DNA of 8,091 nt from Puniceicoccales bacterium (GTDB taxonomy: Bacteria > Verrucomicrobiota > Verrucomicrobiia > Opitutales > UBA953), in assembly GCA_031284845.1 (NCBI GenBank), contig JAITXH010000218.1:1-8091 (forward strand). Direction: 5' to 3'. Below, piece after piece: positions 1 through 6,316 of this stretch. Position numbers and translations under genes: made by a program. The first letter of the stretch is position 1. Each line of letters begins with the position of its first letter. The notes under the pieces are model-generated. The model saw only the letters and a program-made list of their open reading frames with translations, had not been told where the DNA came from and searched no databases.

Positions 1-1281
1 GTCAGTTTCTGGGTCTTCCTCTTCGCCTATTTCGTGATGACCTGCGGCCTCTCATTCCTCGAAACCACGGCGAACCCCTACATCCTTTCCCTCGGGCCGC
101 AGGAGACCGCCACGCGCCGCCTCAACTTTGCGCAGGCTTTCAATCCGTTCGGCGCCATTTCCGGGATGCTCATCGCCCGCGAGTTCATTCTCAAAAAACT
201 CGAGCACAACACCGAAACCGCTCTCGGCTACATCGGCACGGCGAACCCCGCCCCCGAGGCGAGCGTCCTCGCCAAGGCGATCGGCTTCGACGCCGCCACA
301 GCCAAACCGGACAGCTTTCTTATTCCCATTTTTCAAAAGGTTGGCTCCGTGCTCGACAAAATTAAAGAAATCTATGCCCACCCCGCCTCCTACCAAACCA
401 CTCCCAAGAGCGAAGTCGCCCGCCAGGTTTTGAACGATAGCGCTCCCGATAAGTTCGCGATAATTCAACAGACCGACCTCAACATCATCGTCGTCCCCTA
501 TGTCGTGCTCGGCCTCGTGGTGGCCGCCATTCTGGTATTGTTCCTCTTCGTCAAACTCCCCGGTTCGAGCAAAGACGAAGGCAGCAGCCTCCACATTGGC
601 GACACCCTGAAACGCCTCTTCTCCAATGGAGCTTATATCCAAGGCGTCGTCGCACAGGCGTTCTATGTCGGCGTCCAAATCATGTGCTGGACGTTCATTT
701 ACCACTACGCGGCCAATGAGCTGGGCATGTCAAAAACCTACGCGCAAGGCTGGAACATCACCGCGATGGTTATTTTCGTCTTCAGCCGTTTCATTTGCAC
801 CTACCTGTTGAAATACATCAGCCCCGGTGGGCTGCTCGCCGTCCTCGGGACGGGCGGTGCCGCACTCATCCTTGGCACGATGTTCATTCCCCAAACCGCC
901 GGATTTGACATTACCGCGTTCAACACCGGGTTGTCCGGCCACGGCGGTGCCGGCACTTACTTCCTGCCGCTGGGCTTGGTCAGTCTCGTTGGCGTCTCGG
1001 CTTGCATGTCCTTGATGTTCCCAACGATTTACGGCATCGCCTTGCGTGGCCTCGGCGACGACGCCAAGCTCGGTTCCGCGGGCTTGATTGTCGCCATCGG
1101 CGGCGGCGCGGTTTTCTCGCCGCTTCAAGGTTGGATCATTGACCAGAAGGATTTCTTCAAGGGCCTCGATTTCATACAGAACAGCAGTACCCGTGCGTCG
1201 TTCATTGTCTCGCTGGTGTGCTTTCTGGTTATCATCGTTTACGGCTTGCGTACGAAGCTCGTGCATCACGCAAAAGGATAA
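1..1281 (+). CDS. fucP: FucP-type sugar:H+ symporter (MFS), 5'-truncated by window edge
   Basis: Inner-membrane major facilitator protein that imports a sugar, by family L-fucose or a related hexose, with protons. The reading frame is open from base 1, so the true start and roughly the first three membrane helices lie upstream; 426 residues are visible. Close matches to E. coli FucP, as I remember it, are the LETTANPY segment (codons 20-27, where Glu21 fits the essential TM4 glutamate), LNFAQAFNPFGAI just after it, AQAFYVGVQIMCW in the second half, and FPTIYGIALRGLG followed by the IGGG segment near the end. The cytoplasmic loop between the two halves (codons about 65-158) is some 60-70 residues longer than in E. 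coli FucP and is hydrophilic. Substrate cannot be decided from sequence; a glucose/galactose-type transporter is the alternative. It converges on the lipoprotein gene and shares its terminator. Confidence 0.9.
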   Translation, partial: VSFWVFLFAYFVMTCGLSFLETTANPYILSLGPQETATRRLNFAQAFNPFGAISGMLIAREFILKKLEHNTETALGYIGTANPAPEASVLAKAIGFDAATAKPDSFLIPIFQKVGSVLDKIKEIYAHPASYQTTPKSEVARQVLNDSAPDKFAIIQQTDLNIIVVPYVVLGLVVAAILVLFLFVKLPGSSKDEGSSLHIGDTLKRLFSNGAYIQGVVAQAFYVGVQIMCWTFIYHYAANELGMSKTYAQGWNITAMVIFVFSRFICTYLLKYISPGGLLAVLGTGGAALILGTMFIPQTAGFDITAFNTGLSGHGGAGTYFLPLGLVSLVGVSACMSLMFPTIYGIALRGLGDDAKLGSAGLIVAIGGGAVFSPLQGWIIDQKDFFKGLDFIQNSSTRASFIVSLVCFLVIIVYGLRTKLVHHAKG

Positions 1282-1339
1282 GGGGGCAGCGAGGGAGATG
1301 GGCGCGTTTTCTGAAAAGCGCCTTGTCTCCGCCTTCCTG

Positions 1340-1402
1340 ATTTTCCGTAAAAACAAAAGCCCGGCTCTTTCTGAGAGCCGGGCTTTTGTTTTTACGGAAA
1401 AT
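1340..1402. terminator. Bidirectional intrinsic terminator, perfect 29-bp inverted repeat
   Basis: The arms 1340-1368 and 1374-1402 are exact reverse complements around a five-base loop (TTCTG). The core is a GC-rich stem (AGCCCGGCTCT) flanked by an A-rich outer left arm and a T-rich outer right arm. Read from either strand, a strong hairpin is therefore followed by a T-rich run. It lies 58 bases after the symporter stop and 10 bases after the lipoprotein stop on the other strand, exactly where a shared terminator of convergent operons is expected. The perfect outer arms make it longer than the usual intrinsic terminator. Confidence 0.92.
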
Positions 1403-1412
1403 TCTCCGCGTC

Positions 1413-2432
1413 TTACTGCACTTCGATAATTTCGAAGCCGCTGTTCTTGGTCGCCTGATACACAGTGAAGATCGTGTTTTCAGAGGAGCCGGGTTCGCGG
1501 GCGAACACCAGAACTTTTCTACCGGGATTATCTTCTGCAATTTTACGTAAAACAACGGGAAACTGCTTGGTGGTCACATCCTTACCGTTAATTCTGTATT
1601 TGTTTTCCTTGGAGACTTCAACGGTGACGACATCGGGGTTGTAATTTCCCGCAGCCTCTTCCCTCAAGATCGCATCTTCCCGGAGTCGGGCGGATTTCCA
1701 ATCGGCACGCGAGAAGATGGTGACTTTACCCAACTTCGCGGCTTTCGAATGCTCTTCTATGTATGGAATCGCGTTGGGATCTGCACCTTCTTCCAAGACC
1801 AAAGAGACTAGGCGGTCAGCTTCTTTTGCGCCTACTGTCTCAAGCGCCTGAGCGATTTTAAACGCATCTACACTCTTGCCGTTGAGATGCACCCGGTCGC
1901 GCACGTCAATATCTACGATCACCGAATCCCGAAGCAATGGCCCGTGGTTCGGCGGTGGTGGTGGCGGTGGTTTCTCCCCTTCGCGGATGATGAGCGCCGG
2001 CCCTTGTGAAGCGACAACTGGTGTCGGCGCAGGCTCCTGCACGACAGGTGCAGCAGGCAGTGATACTGGCGCAGGCGCAAACGGTGATGCCACTGGCTCG
2101 GGAGAGGGCGGCGGTGGAGGAGGAGGTGGCGGCGGCGCTACTGGTTCCGGCTCAGGCGGCACCGGCGCGGGTGCCACAGGCTCCGGAGGAGGTGGCGGCG
2201 CAACTGGTTCAGGGGCTGGCGGCGGGGCGACTGGTGCCGGTTCGGGCGCTGGCGCAGGCTTGACCGGCGCAGGTGCGGTTTTTTGGGGAACTACCGGTGC
2301 CGGTTCCGGCGCAGGTGGTTCGGAAGCGTTGGCCGGCTGTTTAGCCCAGGGAGATTCAACTGAACCTGTGCAGCCTGCGAGTATGAGCGCGCTGGCGGCA
2401 CAAAGGGCAACGGTGGAGATGAAGGGACGCAT
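1413..2432 (-). CDS. Proline-rich lipoprotein with two ExbD-like C-terminal domains
   Basis: A 339-residue protein of no family I can name. Residues 1-21 are a lipoprotein signal ending in the lipobox LAGC, so Cys21 would be lipidated; Thr at +2 favours the outer membrane if the Lol rule applies. Residues 37-163 are a Pro/Ala/Glu/Val linker rich in EPVAP units and poly-proline, like the periplasm-spanning linker of TonB. Residues about 169-241 and 267-339 are two related domains, each with the pattern beta strand, NGK turn (HLNGKSV and RINGKDV), helix, strand, helix, strand. The same pattern (YINGQAA) occurs in the periplasmic domain of the adjacent ExbD, so I infer two extra ExbD/TolR-like domains. 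No TonB C-terminal domain is seen. It is the third gene of the exbB-exbD operon, 28 bases after exbD, so it probably works with that complex, perhaps as an outer-membrane-anchored partner. No clear Shine-Dalgarno sequence precedes the ATG. Confidence 0.85.
   Translation of the reverse strand: MRPFISTVALCAASALILAGCTGSVESPWAKQPANASEPPAPEPAPVVPQKTAPAPVKPAPAPEPAPVAPPPAPEPVAPPPPPEPVAPAPVPPEPEPVAPPPPPPPPPPSPEPVASPFAPAPVSLPAAPVVQEPAPTPVVASQGPALIIREGEKPPPPPPPNHGPLLRDSVIVDIDVRDRVHLNGKSVDAFKIAQALETVGAKEADRLVSLVLEEGADPNAIPYIEEHSKAAKLGKVTIFSRADWKSARLREDAILREEAAGNYNPDVVTVEVSKENKYRINGKDVTTKQFPVVLRKIAEDNPGRKVLVFAREPGSSENTIFTVYQATKNSGFEIIEVQ
1944..2324 (-). repeat. Low-complexity Pro/Ala/Glu coding tract
   Basis: This part of the lipoprotein gene encodes residues 37-163 and consists of imperfect repeats of an EPVAPPP-like unit and proline runs, including eleven prolines in a row at residues 99-109. 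On the plus strand it appears as GGC/GGT/GGA-rich DNA. Such tracts can change length by slippage, so copy number may vary between strains. Confidence 0.85.
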
Positions 2433-2460
2433 GTTTTATCGGGTTATTTGATTTGGTTGT

Positions 2461-2862
2461 TCAACGAAGAGGCCGTGTCACGAGGCGGGGCACAAGGTTT
2501 GCTTTGTTCGCCTGATCCACTAAAAACACAGTGTCCTTAGTAAAAGTCTCCTCGTCAGCAACAATTAAAATGGAATTTCTCGGTGATTTTTCACCTTCCT
2601 TTTTCAAGTGCTCCATGAGCGCCGTGCGTGTTGCCGCCTGCCCGTTAATGTAGAAAACACCGGCTTTGTTCACCGATAACACCGAGCCACTCTGGCTCTT
2701 GTCCTTGCCGGCGCTTTCCGCTGTAGGCGGGACGATGGAGAGCGCCTGAACGTCGTCAAAACGCATGGACATGAGAAAGAAAAAAATCAACGCCGTCATC
2801 ACATCTATCAGGGGGACGATGTTGATGTCGTTCCGGCGTTTTCTGGGGCGGTAGAGGCTCAT
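2461..2862 (-). CDS. exbD: ExbD/TolR-type proton channel subunit
   Basis: A 133-residue inner-membrane protein, close to the usual family length. It has a short basic cytoplasmic N-terminus (RPRKRRNDINIVP), one membrane helix (about 14-34) with the conserved LIDV motif, and a periplasmic domain (about 45-133). Asp20 corresponds to the essential proton-carrying aspartate (Asp25 of E. coli ExbD). With ExbB it uses the proton gradient to drive TonB- or Pal-type work across the envelope. Its ATG overlaps the exbB stop in ATGA (2859-2862), which points to translational coupling. The periplasmic domain (VNKAGVFYINGQ to LVTRP) resembles both C-terminal domains of the lipoprotein encoded next. Whether this is an ExbBD, TolQR or other system cannot be settled, as no tonB, tolA or tolB gene lies in the window. 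Confidence 0.93.
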   Translation of the reverse strand: MSLYRPRKRRNDINIVPLIDVMTALIFFFLMSMRFDDVQALSIVPPTAESAGKDKSQSGSVLSVNKAGVFYINGQAATRTALMEHLKKEGEKSPRNSILIVADEETFTKDTVFLVDQANKANLVPRLVTRPLR

Positions 2863-3455
2863 TGCGGCAGCGGCGGAGGCTCATTATGGGCGTTTCCGGC
2901 GGCACCGAGTGAGCACAGGCGCTCGACCGCCATGTTCATGCGGGCGGAAATAACCTCGAGACGCCGTGCGATGTAGTTGCTGGAAACAAGTGACGGGATG
3001 GCGATGAGCAGGCCGAGTATCGTCGTCGTCAATGCCATGCCGACGCCGCGTGTGAGCGTCGCCGAATTGGGCATCCCCTCGTCGGGAAACAAAATGAAAA
3101 GACCGTAAACGGTGCCGAGCAAACCGATGAGTGGTGCGACGCCGACTATCGTGTCGAGGAGGAAGAGTCCACGTTCCAGACGGGTCAATTCCACTTGGGC
3201 AAACGCTTTTAAGGTGTCGGGATCAGGGTTGTTTTTTCGGAAAAAGTTGAGAATGCGTCCACCCGGCGAAGTCTCCCATTGGCGCCGTGGTGCATCCTGC
3301 AATGCGCCGCTTACAAGGAGCGTCAGCAGCGCTTCAGGCAGCACCTTGCCGGGGCGCAATGCAAGCAGGCGCTCAATCACAATAAAAACCGCCAGAAACG
3401 AGCAAATGCCCAGCGGCCATATAAAAAAACCAGCACCGTCAACAAGCGTCCTCAT
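2859..3455 (-). CDS. exbB: ExbB/TolQ/MotA-family proton channel protein
   Basis: A 198-residue inner-membrane protein forming the pentameric channel scaffold around ExbD. Three membrane segments are visible: about 12-32, 97-123 and 138-160. The second holds the conserved APLIGLLGTVYGLF motif, and the third holds LTTTILGLLIAIPSLVSSNY with the conserved Thr and Pro. The frame stays open up to 3674, into the upstream ATPase gene. I chose ATG at 3455 because the protein then starts MRTLVDGAGFFIWPLG, as ExbB proteins do, and does not overlap the ATPase gene; the extra 73 residues are arginine/proline-rich and unlike a signal sequence. ATG at 3554 (40 residues in) is the alternative. It is the first gene of the exbB-exbD-lipoprotein operon, 167 bases after the ABC ATPase gene, with no obvious terminator between them, so read-through is possible. 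Confidence 0.92.
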   Translation of the reverse strand: MRTLVDGAGFFIWPLGICSFLAVFIVIERLLALRPGKVLPEALLTLLVSGALQDAPRRQWETSPGGRILNFFRKNNPDPDTLKAFAQVELTRLERGLFLLDTIVGVAPLIGLLGTVYGLFILFPDEGMPNSATLTRGVGMALTTTILGLLIAIPSLVSSNYIARRLEVISARMNMAVERLCSLGAAGNAHNEPPPLPQ

Positions 3456-3622
3456 AAAGGGCGCACTATGATGGCTGAGACGACGGCGGTTCAACCTAAA
3501 AAGTATCGTTGAAACCGGGGGCGTGTGGTCTGAGGAGGGGGACAGGGAAGGCATCCGGGATCCAGCGCCCGGGGTTTGGAGGAGCACTTCGTCCTCGTGT
3601 GTTGCAGGGCGCCCTCTGCGCT

Positions 3623-4354
3623 TCAGGCAAAGCGGCGTGGCGGCTCTTCTGTTTCCCGAGACCTTTCTCCACATGTGCAGGAGTGCAGGGTGACGAGGCG
3701 TCTGTCGCGGATTTCCAGAATCAAGTCGAAACGCTTTTCCACCTCGGCGAGATCGTGCGTGGACATGACTACGGTAAGCTCGTGTCTGGCATCGCCGGAG
3801 AGAAACGATTCGAGGATATCCCGACTGGCAGAGTCAAGGCCGGCAAAAGGTTCATCGAGTAGAAGAACAGCGGCTTCCTGGCAAAGCGCACGGGCGATGA
3901 GCACCCGTTGTTGCTGTCCGCCGGAAAGAGCGTGGAGCGGGCATTCCGCCAGTGCCTCCAATCCAAGCCGCCGCATGGCCGAAAGAGCCTTTTCACGGTC
4001 ATCCGCGCCCGGACGGCGCAACCAGCCCAGACGCAGGTAACGCCCGGCGAGCACGGCGCGGGCGACGGTCACCGGGAAATGCCATTCCAGAGAAGGCCGC
4101 TGGGCGAGGAAAGCGATGCTGGGATTACCCCGTGCCGTGCCCGCACCTGCAATTTGCAAGCGGCCCGATAGAGGGGGAAGCAGCCCGGCGAGCGTCTTGA
4201 GCAAAGTGGATTTCCCGGTGCCATTGGCTCCGACCAATGCGACGCGGCACCCACGCGGCACACGTAGCGTGATGCGCTCCAAAATGGGCTGGGACACTCC
4301 GGCCGGAGCGACGGCCAAATCGCTTGTCTCAATGGCCGGATCACTCCGGCTCAC
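3623..4354 (-). CDS. znuC: ABC transporter ATP-binding protein, Zn/Mn (ZnuC/MntB-like)
   Basis: A 243-residue cytoplasmic ATPase that would power metal uptake. Counting from the GTG at 4354: Walker A GANGTGKST (42-50), Q-loop Gln85, signature LSGGQQQR (143-150), Walker B VLLLDEP (163-169), D-loop AGLD (171-174) and switch His200. The stretch WHFPVTVARAVLAGRYLRLGW after the Q-loop is typical of the zinc/manganese/iron ABC family. The frame is open up to 4537, but that would overlap znuA by 92 bases. GTG at 4354 gives a normal start (SRSDPAIETSDL), while GTG at 4390 would add 12 residues; neither has a clear Shine-Dalgarno sequence. The C-terminus ends in a short charged tail with HSCTC. The solute-binding protein gene lies upstream, but the expected membrane permease gene does not follow: exbB does. 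Confidence 0.9.
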   Translation of the reverse strand: MSRSDPAIETSDLAVAPAGVSQPILERITLRVPRGCRVALVGANGTGKSTLLKTLAGLLPPLSGRLQIAGAGTARGNPSIAFLAQRPSLEWHFPVTVARAVLAGRYLRLGWLRRPGADDREKALSAMRRLGLEALAECPLHALSGGQQQRVLIARALCQEAAVLLLDEPFAGLDSASRDILESFLSGDARHELTVVMSTHDLAEVEKRFDLILEIRDRRLVTLHSCTCGERSRETEEPPRRFA

Positions 4355-4414
4355 CTTGTGTCCGATTGCGTATGGTAGAAAAACATTCACGGGAAAAGCG
4401 GGAAATGCTGTGGG

Positions 4415-4437
4415 AAAAATGAGGCTTTGGCCAGCCT
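4415..4437 (-). terminator. Weak hairpin plus T-run between znuA and znuC (possible attenuator)
   Basis: On the minus strand, AGGCT-GGCCAA-AGCCT followed by C-ATTTTT lies just after the znuA stop. The stem is only five base pairs, so it would be a leaky terminator at best. Such an element could give more binding protein than ATPase, as is common in ABC operons. It may also be chance. Confidence 0.3.
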
Positions 4438-4445
4438 TCTGAAAT

Positions 4446-5399
4446 TCAAGGCCGCAAGGCCCCCGCGATGCGCCGTATGTTCTCACGATACATGCCCAGA
4501 TAAGAGGAAAACTCCGCAGGCGTGGACGGCAACGCATCTGTGTAAAGCATCACCGGAGGCGGCAGACCGGCCTCCCGCGTGACTGTGTTCACGAGAGTCG
4601 TTCCGCCAGTATTATCATAAAATACAGGCACTTTGAGCTGGCGTGCGAGCCGGATAAATTTGGCAACTTCCCCTGCCGTAGGATCGAGCGCCTCGGTTGA
4701 GACTCCACTCAGGAGTGTCGCCGCGCACCGTAGATCGTAACGTGCCCCGAGCCGCCGAAGATTGTCGTGGTGGGCGAGCAGGACGCGGCGCTCCGGAGGC
4801 ACGCTGGCAAGCGTCCTGCGTGCCCAGCCATCCAGATCGCGCAACGCGGCGGTGTAACGGGCGGTGGCGGCGGCGTAGGCGGCGGAGCTTTGCGGATCAA
4901 TTTGCGTGAGCCGTGCGGACAGCCGGGTGGCCATGTCCACGACGAGCAATGGATCCATCCAGAGATGCGGGTCGGGCAGCGTTTCCGCGGCGCGGCTGCT
5001 ATTTTCACGGGATGCCGTGGCCACATGCGGATGCGTGTGCGTGTATCGGCGGCCTCCGTTCTCCCGGAAAAGCTGCTCCTGCCCGAGATAAAGGGTCTTC
5101 CGCCGCAGCACGTCGCTCCTCACGAGTTTGGAAAGCCATGCCTCCAAGTCCGGATCTATGGCGATGACGAGATCCGCAGCATGCAATTTGCGCATGTCGG
5201 AAGGCGTGGGCTGGTAGGCATGAAAATCTGCGCCGGGCGGCACGATCGCTTCCACCACGACACGCCCGCCGCCGACTTCACGCGCCCAGTCTGCAGGAAT
5301 GGTGAAGCTGGTCACGACGCGCAATGTCGCGGCTTGAAGCGTCGCGCCAACAGCAAAAAAAAGTGCCGACCAATAAATCATCAACAGCGGTAATTTCAT
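4446..5399 (-). CDS. znuA: Periplasmic zinc/manganese-binding protein (ZnuA/cluster A-I)
   Basis: A 317-residue substrate-binding protein of a metal ABC importer, acting in the periplasm. ATG at 5399 was chosen over the one at 5447 because AGAGGA lies nine bases before it and it yields a clean signal peptide (about 1-23, LFFAVGATLQA then ATLRVV). Likely metal ligands are His60 in GADFHAYQPTPSD, His145 in DPHLWMDP, His210 or His211 in LLAHHDN, and Asp288 in LYTDAL, which match the family positions. A short His-rich loop THTHPH (120-125) precedes the second ligand; such loops are typical of zinc rather than manganese binders, though this one is short. The gene leads a minus-strand unit with the ABC ATPase and is divergent from the pilus gene. 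A small palindrome upstream may be a metal-regulator site. The metal (zinc, manganese or iron) is inferred. Confidence 0.9.
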   Translation of the reverse strand: MKLPLLMIYWSALFFAVGATLQAATLRVVTSFTIPADWAREVGGGRVVVEAIVPPGADFHAYQPTPSDMRKLHAADLVIAIDPDLEAWLSKLVRSDVLRRKTLYLGQEQLFRENGGRRYTHTHPHVATASRENSSRAAETLPDPHLWMDPLLVVDMATRLSARLTQIDPQSSAAYAAATARYTAALRDLDGWARRTLASVPPERRVLLAHHDNLRRLGARYDLRCAATLLSGVSTEALDPTAGEVAKFIRLARQLKVPVFYDNTGGTTLVNTVTREAGLPPPVMLYTDALPSTPAEFSSYLGMYRENIRRIAGALRP

Positions 5400-5408
5400 T
5401 TCAAAAGA

Positions 5409-5414
5409 TCCTCT
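5409..5414 (-). promoter_or_regulatory. Shine-Dalgarno sequence of znuA
   Basis: AGAGGA on the minus strand sits nine bases before ATG 5399. It decides the start over the in-frame upstream ATG at 5447, and it is the clearest ribosome binding site in a window where most genes lack one. Confidence 0.65.
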
Positions 5415-5431
5415 TTGAAGTGCTTTGAAAA

Positions 5432-5446
5432 TGCAAGTATTTTGCA
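5432..5446. promoter_or_regulatory. Palindrome TGCAA-N5-TTGCA, candidate metal-regulator operator
   Basis: A 5-5-5 inverted repeat (six of seven pairs when extended by two bases each side) lies 32 bases before the znuA start, in the divergent znuA/pilus intergenic region. The position suits a Zur/Fur-family repressor of the metal uptake genes. It does not match a Zur consensus I know well, and the verrucomicrobial consensus is unknown to me, so the call is by position and symmetry only. Confidence 0.35.
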
Positions 5447-5516
5447 ATAACGTTCTCTGGAAAAAAATCCATCTTTGCTATTGAAATATCATCCGGCATT
5501 TCTAGCGTGTGCGGGC

Positions 5517-6248
5517 ATGAACATTACCCCATTTGCTCATCTCGCCGCCTTGTGCGGATTCCTTGTCGTCCTTGCCTCTTCGGCGACCGCGCAACAGGTG
5601 CCGCCTGCGGCCAAGGGCATCGCGCCGGTTGAGGTGACAGCGGTTAAATTTTCTAACGCCAAGGTGGGTGGCCTGCATTCCATGAACCGCATGGAAGTGG
5701 AACTCCGTGCTCTCGCTAACGCAAAAATCCTCGAGAATCCGGCTGCCGCCGTCCCCAACAAAGAGTGGGTGGATAAAATCCGCGTGACGGTAACCACGGC
5801 ATACGAGCGCCCGGCCATCCCGCGGTCGGCGGCGATCACATCAACCACCGCCCGCAAGCCCGGAGCAGCTGGAGCAGCCGGAGCCGATGCTTCCGCTCCG
5901 CCGCCCTATGTTTTCTACCGCGCCACGGCGACCATTATGACCATGGAAAGAAACGGCAGAGGGTCACTTTTCTTTTATCTACCCGGGGAAATCGTAAAAC
6001 GGGACCGCCTCAAACTGGAACCTTACGCCTACCTCGTTGAAATAGATGTGGACGGGACAAATGTGACGACATCAAAAACCATGGCCAGTAAGACCATTCA
6101 GAAGCCAGAACAGCTGGATGGCTTCAAACAGATGGCAGACCGTGCCGTTCTCGATACGGCAGGTGTCTTGCGCCCGCAATACATGGTGCCCTATGATCCC
6201 GTGCAGGCATCTTCCCCCACGCTGCTCCGGGAGGACACTCCCCGGTAA
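5517..6248 (+). CDS. Amuc_1102 family pilus-like exported protein
   Basis: A 243-residue exported protein. ATG at 5517 was chosen over an in-frame TTG at 5475 because it gives a clean signal peptide (about 1-25, cleavage after SATA before QQ). The mature part starts with PVEVTAVKFSNAKVGGLHSM and reads as a mostly beta-stranded domain (MEVELRAL, KIRVTVTTAYE, YVFYRATATI, GRGSLFFYLP, AYLVEIDVDG), with an Ala/Gly/Pro-rich insert at about 107-130. The look, length and position, directly before a PilM-like gene on the same strand, fit the Amuc_1102 family of the verrucomicrobial pilus locus. The Akkermansia member has, as I recall, an immunoglobulin-like fold related to archaeal pilins. No type III (prepilin) leader is visible, so it is probably not a classical pilin. 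Its exact job is unknown. It is divergent from znuA, has no clear Shine-Dalgarno sequence, and lies 68 bases before the next gene. Confidence 0.78.
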   Translation: MNITPFAHLAALCGFLVVLASSATAQQVPPAAKGIAPVEVTAVKFSNAKVGGLHSMNRMEVELRALANAKILENPAAAVPNKEWVDKIRVTVTTAYERPAIPRSAAITSTTARKPGAAGAAGADASAPPPYVFYRATATIMTMERNGRGSLFFYLPGEIVKRDRLKLEPYAYLVEIDVDGTNVTTSKTMASKTIQKPEQLDGFKQMADRAVLDTAGVLRPQYMVPYDPVQASSPTLLREDTPR

Positions 6249-6316
6249 CTGCCTGCCCGGCTTCCCTTCATGTCCATTCCTGGTCTAAAACTACATCCAA
6301 CTCTCTTTTTTCCGGC

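Noticed and set aside
52..705. Long minus-strand open frame (217 codons) opposite the symporter gene
   Set aside because: It is antisense to the clearly conserved FucP-like frame, and its acidic, glycine-rich product has no recognisable domain; it is a GC-driven shadow.
1876..2451. Plus-strand glycine-rich open frame (191 codons)
   Set aside because: It is the complement of the proline tract of the lipoprotein gene; poly-glycine arises from reading CCx codons backwards.
3465..3494. Possible exbB promoter on the minus strand, TTGAAC-18 bases-CATAGT
   Set aside because: Only four of six matches in each box, and the implied transcript start would fall almost at the start codon; not strong enough to annotate.
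3555..3620. Small GC-rich palindromes after the znuC stop (CCGGG/CCCGG and GGGCGCCC) as a terminator
   Set aside because: The stems are short and no T-run follows on the minus strand.
3456..3674. N-terminal extension of ExbB by 73 residues
   Set aside because: It would overlap the end of znuC, is Arg/Pro-rich and unlike ExbB N-termini; ATG 3455 gives a normal ExbB.
4355..4537. Longer ABC ATPase starting at 4537
   Set aside because: It would overlap the 3' end of znuA by 92 bases and adds 61 residues with no ABC-domain similarity.
5475..5516. TTG start 14 codons upstream of the Amuc_1102-like protein
   Set aside because: ATG 5517 gives a compact signal peptide, whereas the extension would place extra residues before it without a Shine-Dalgarno sequence.
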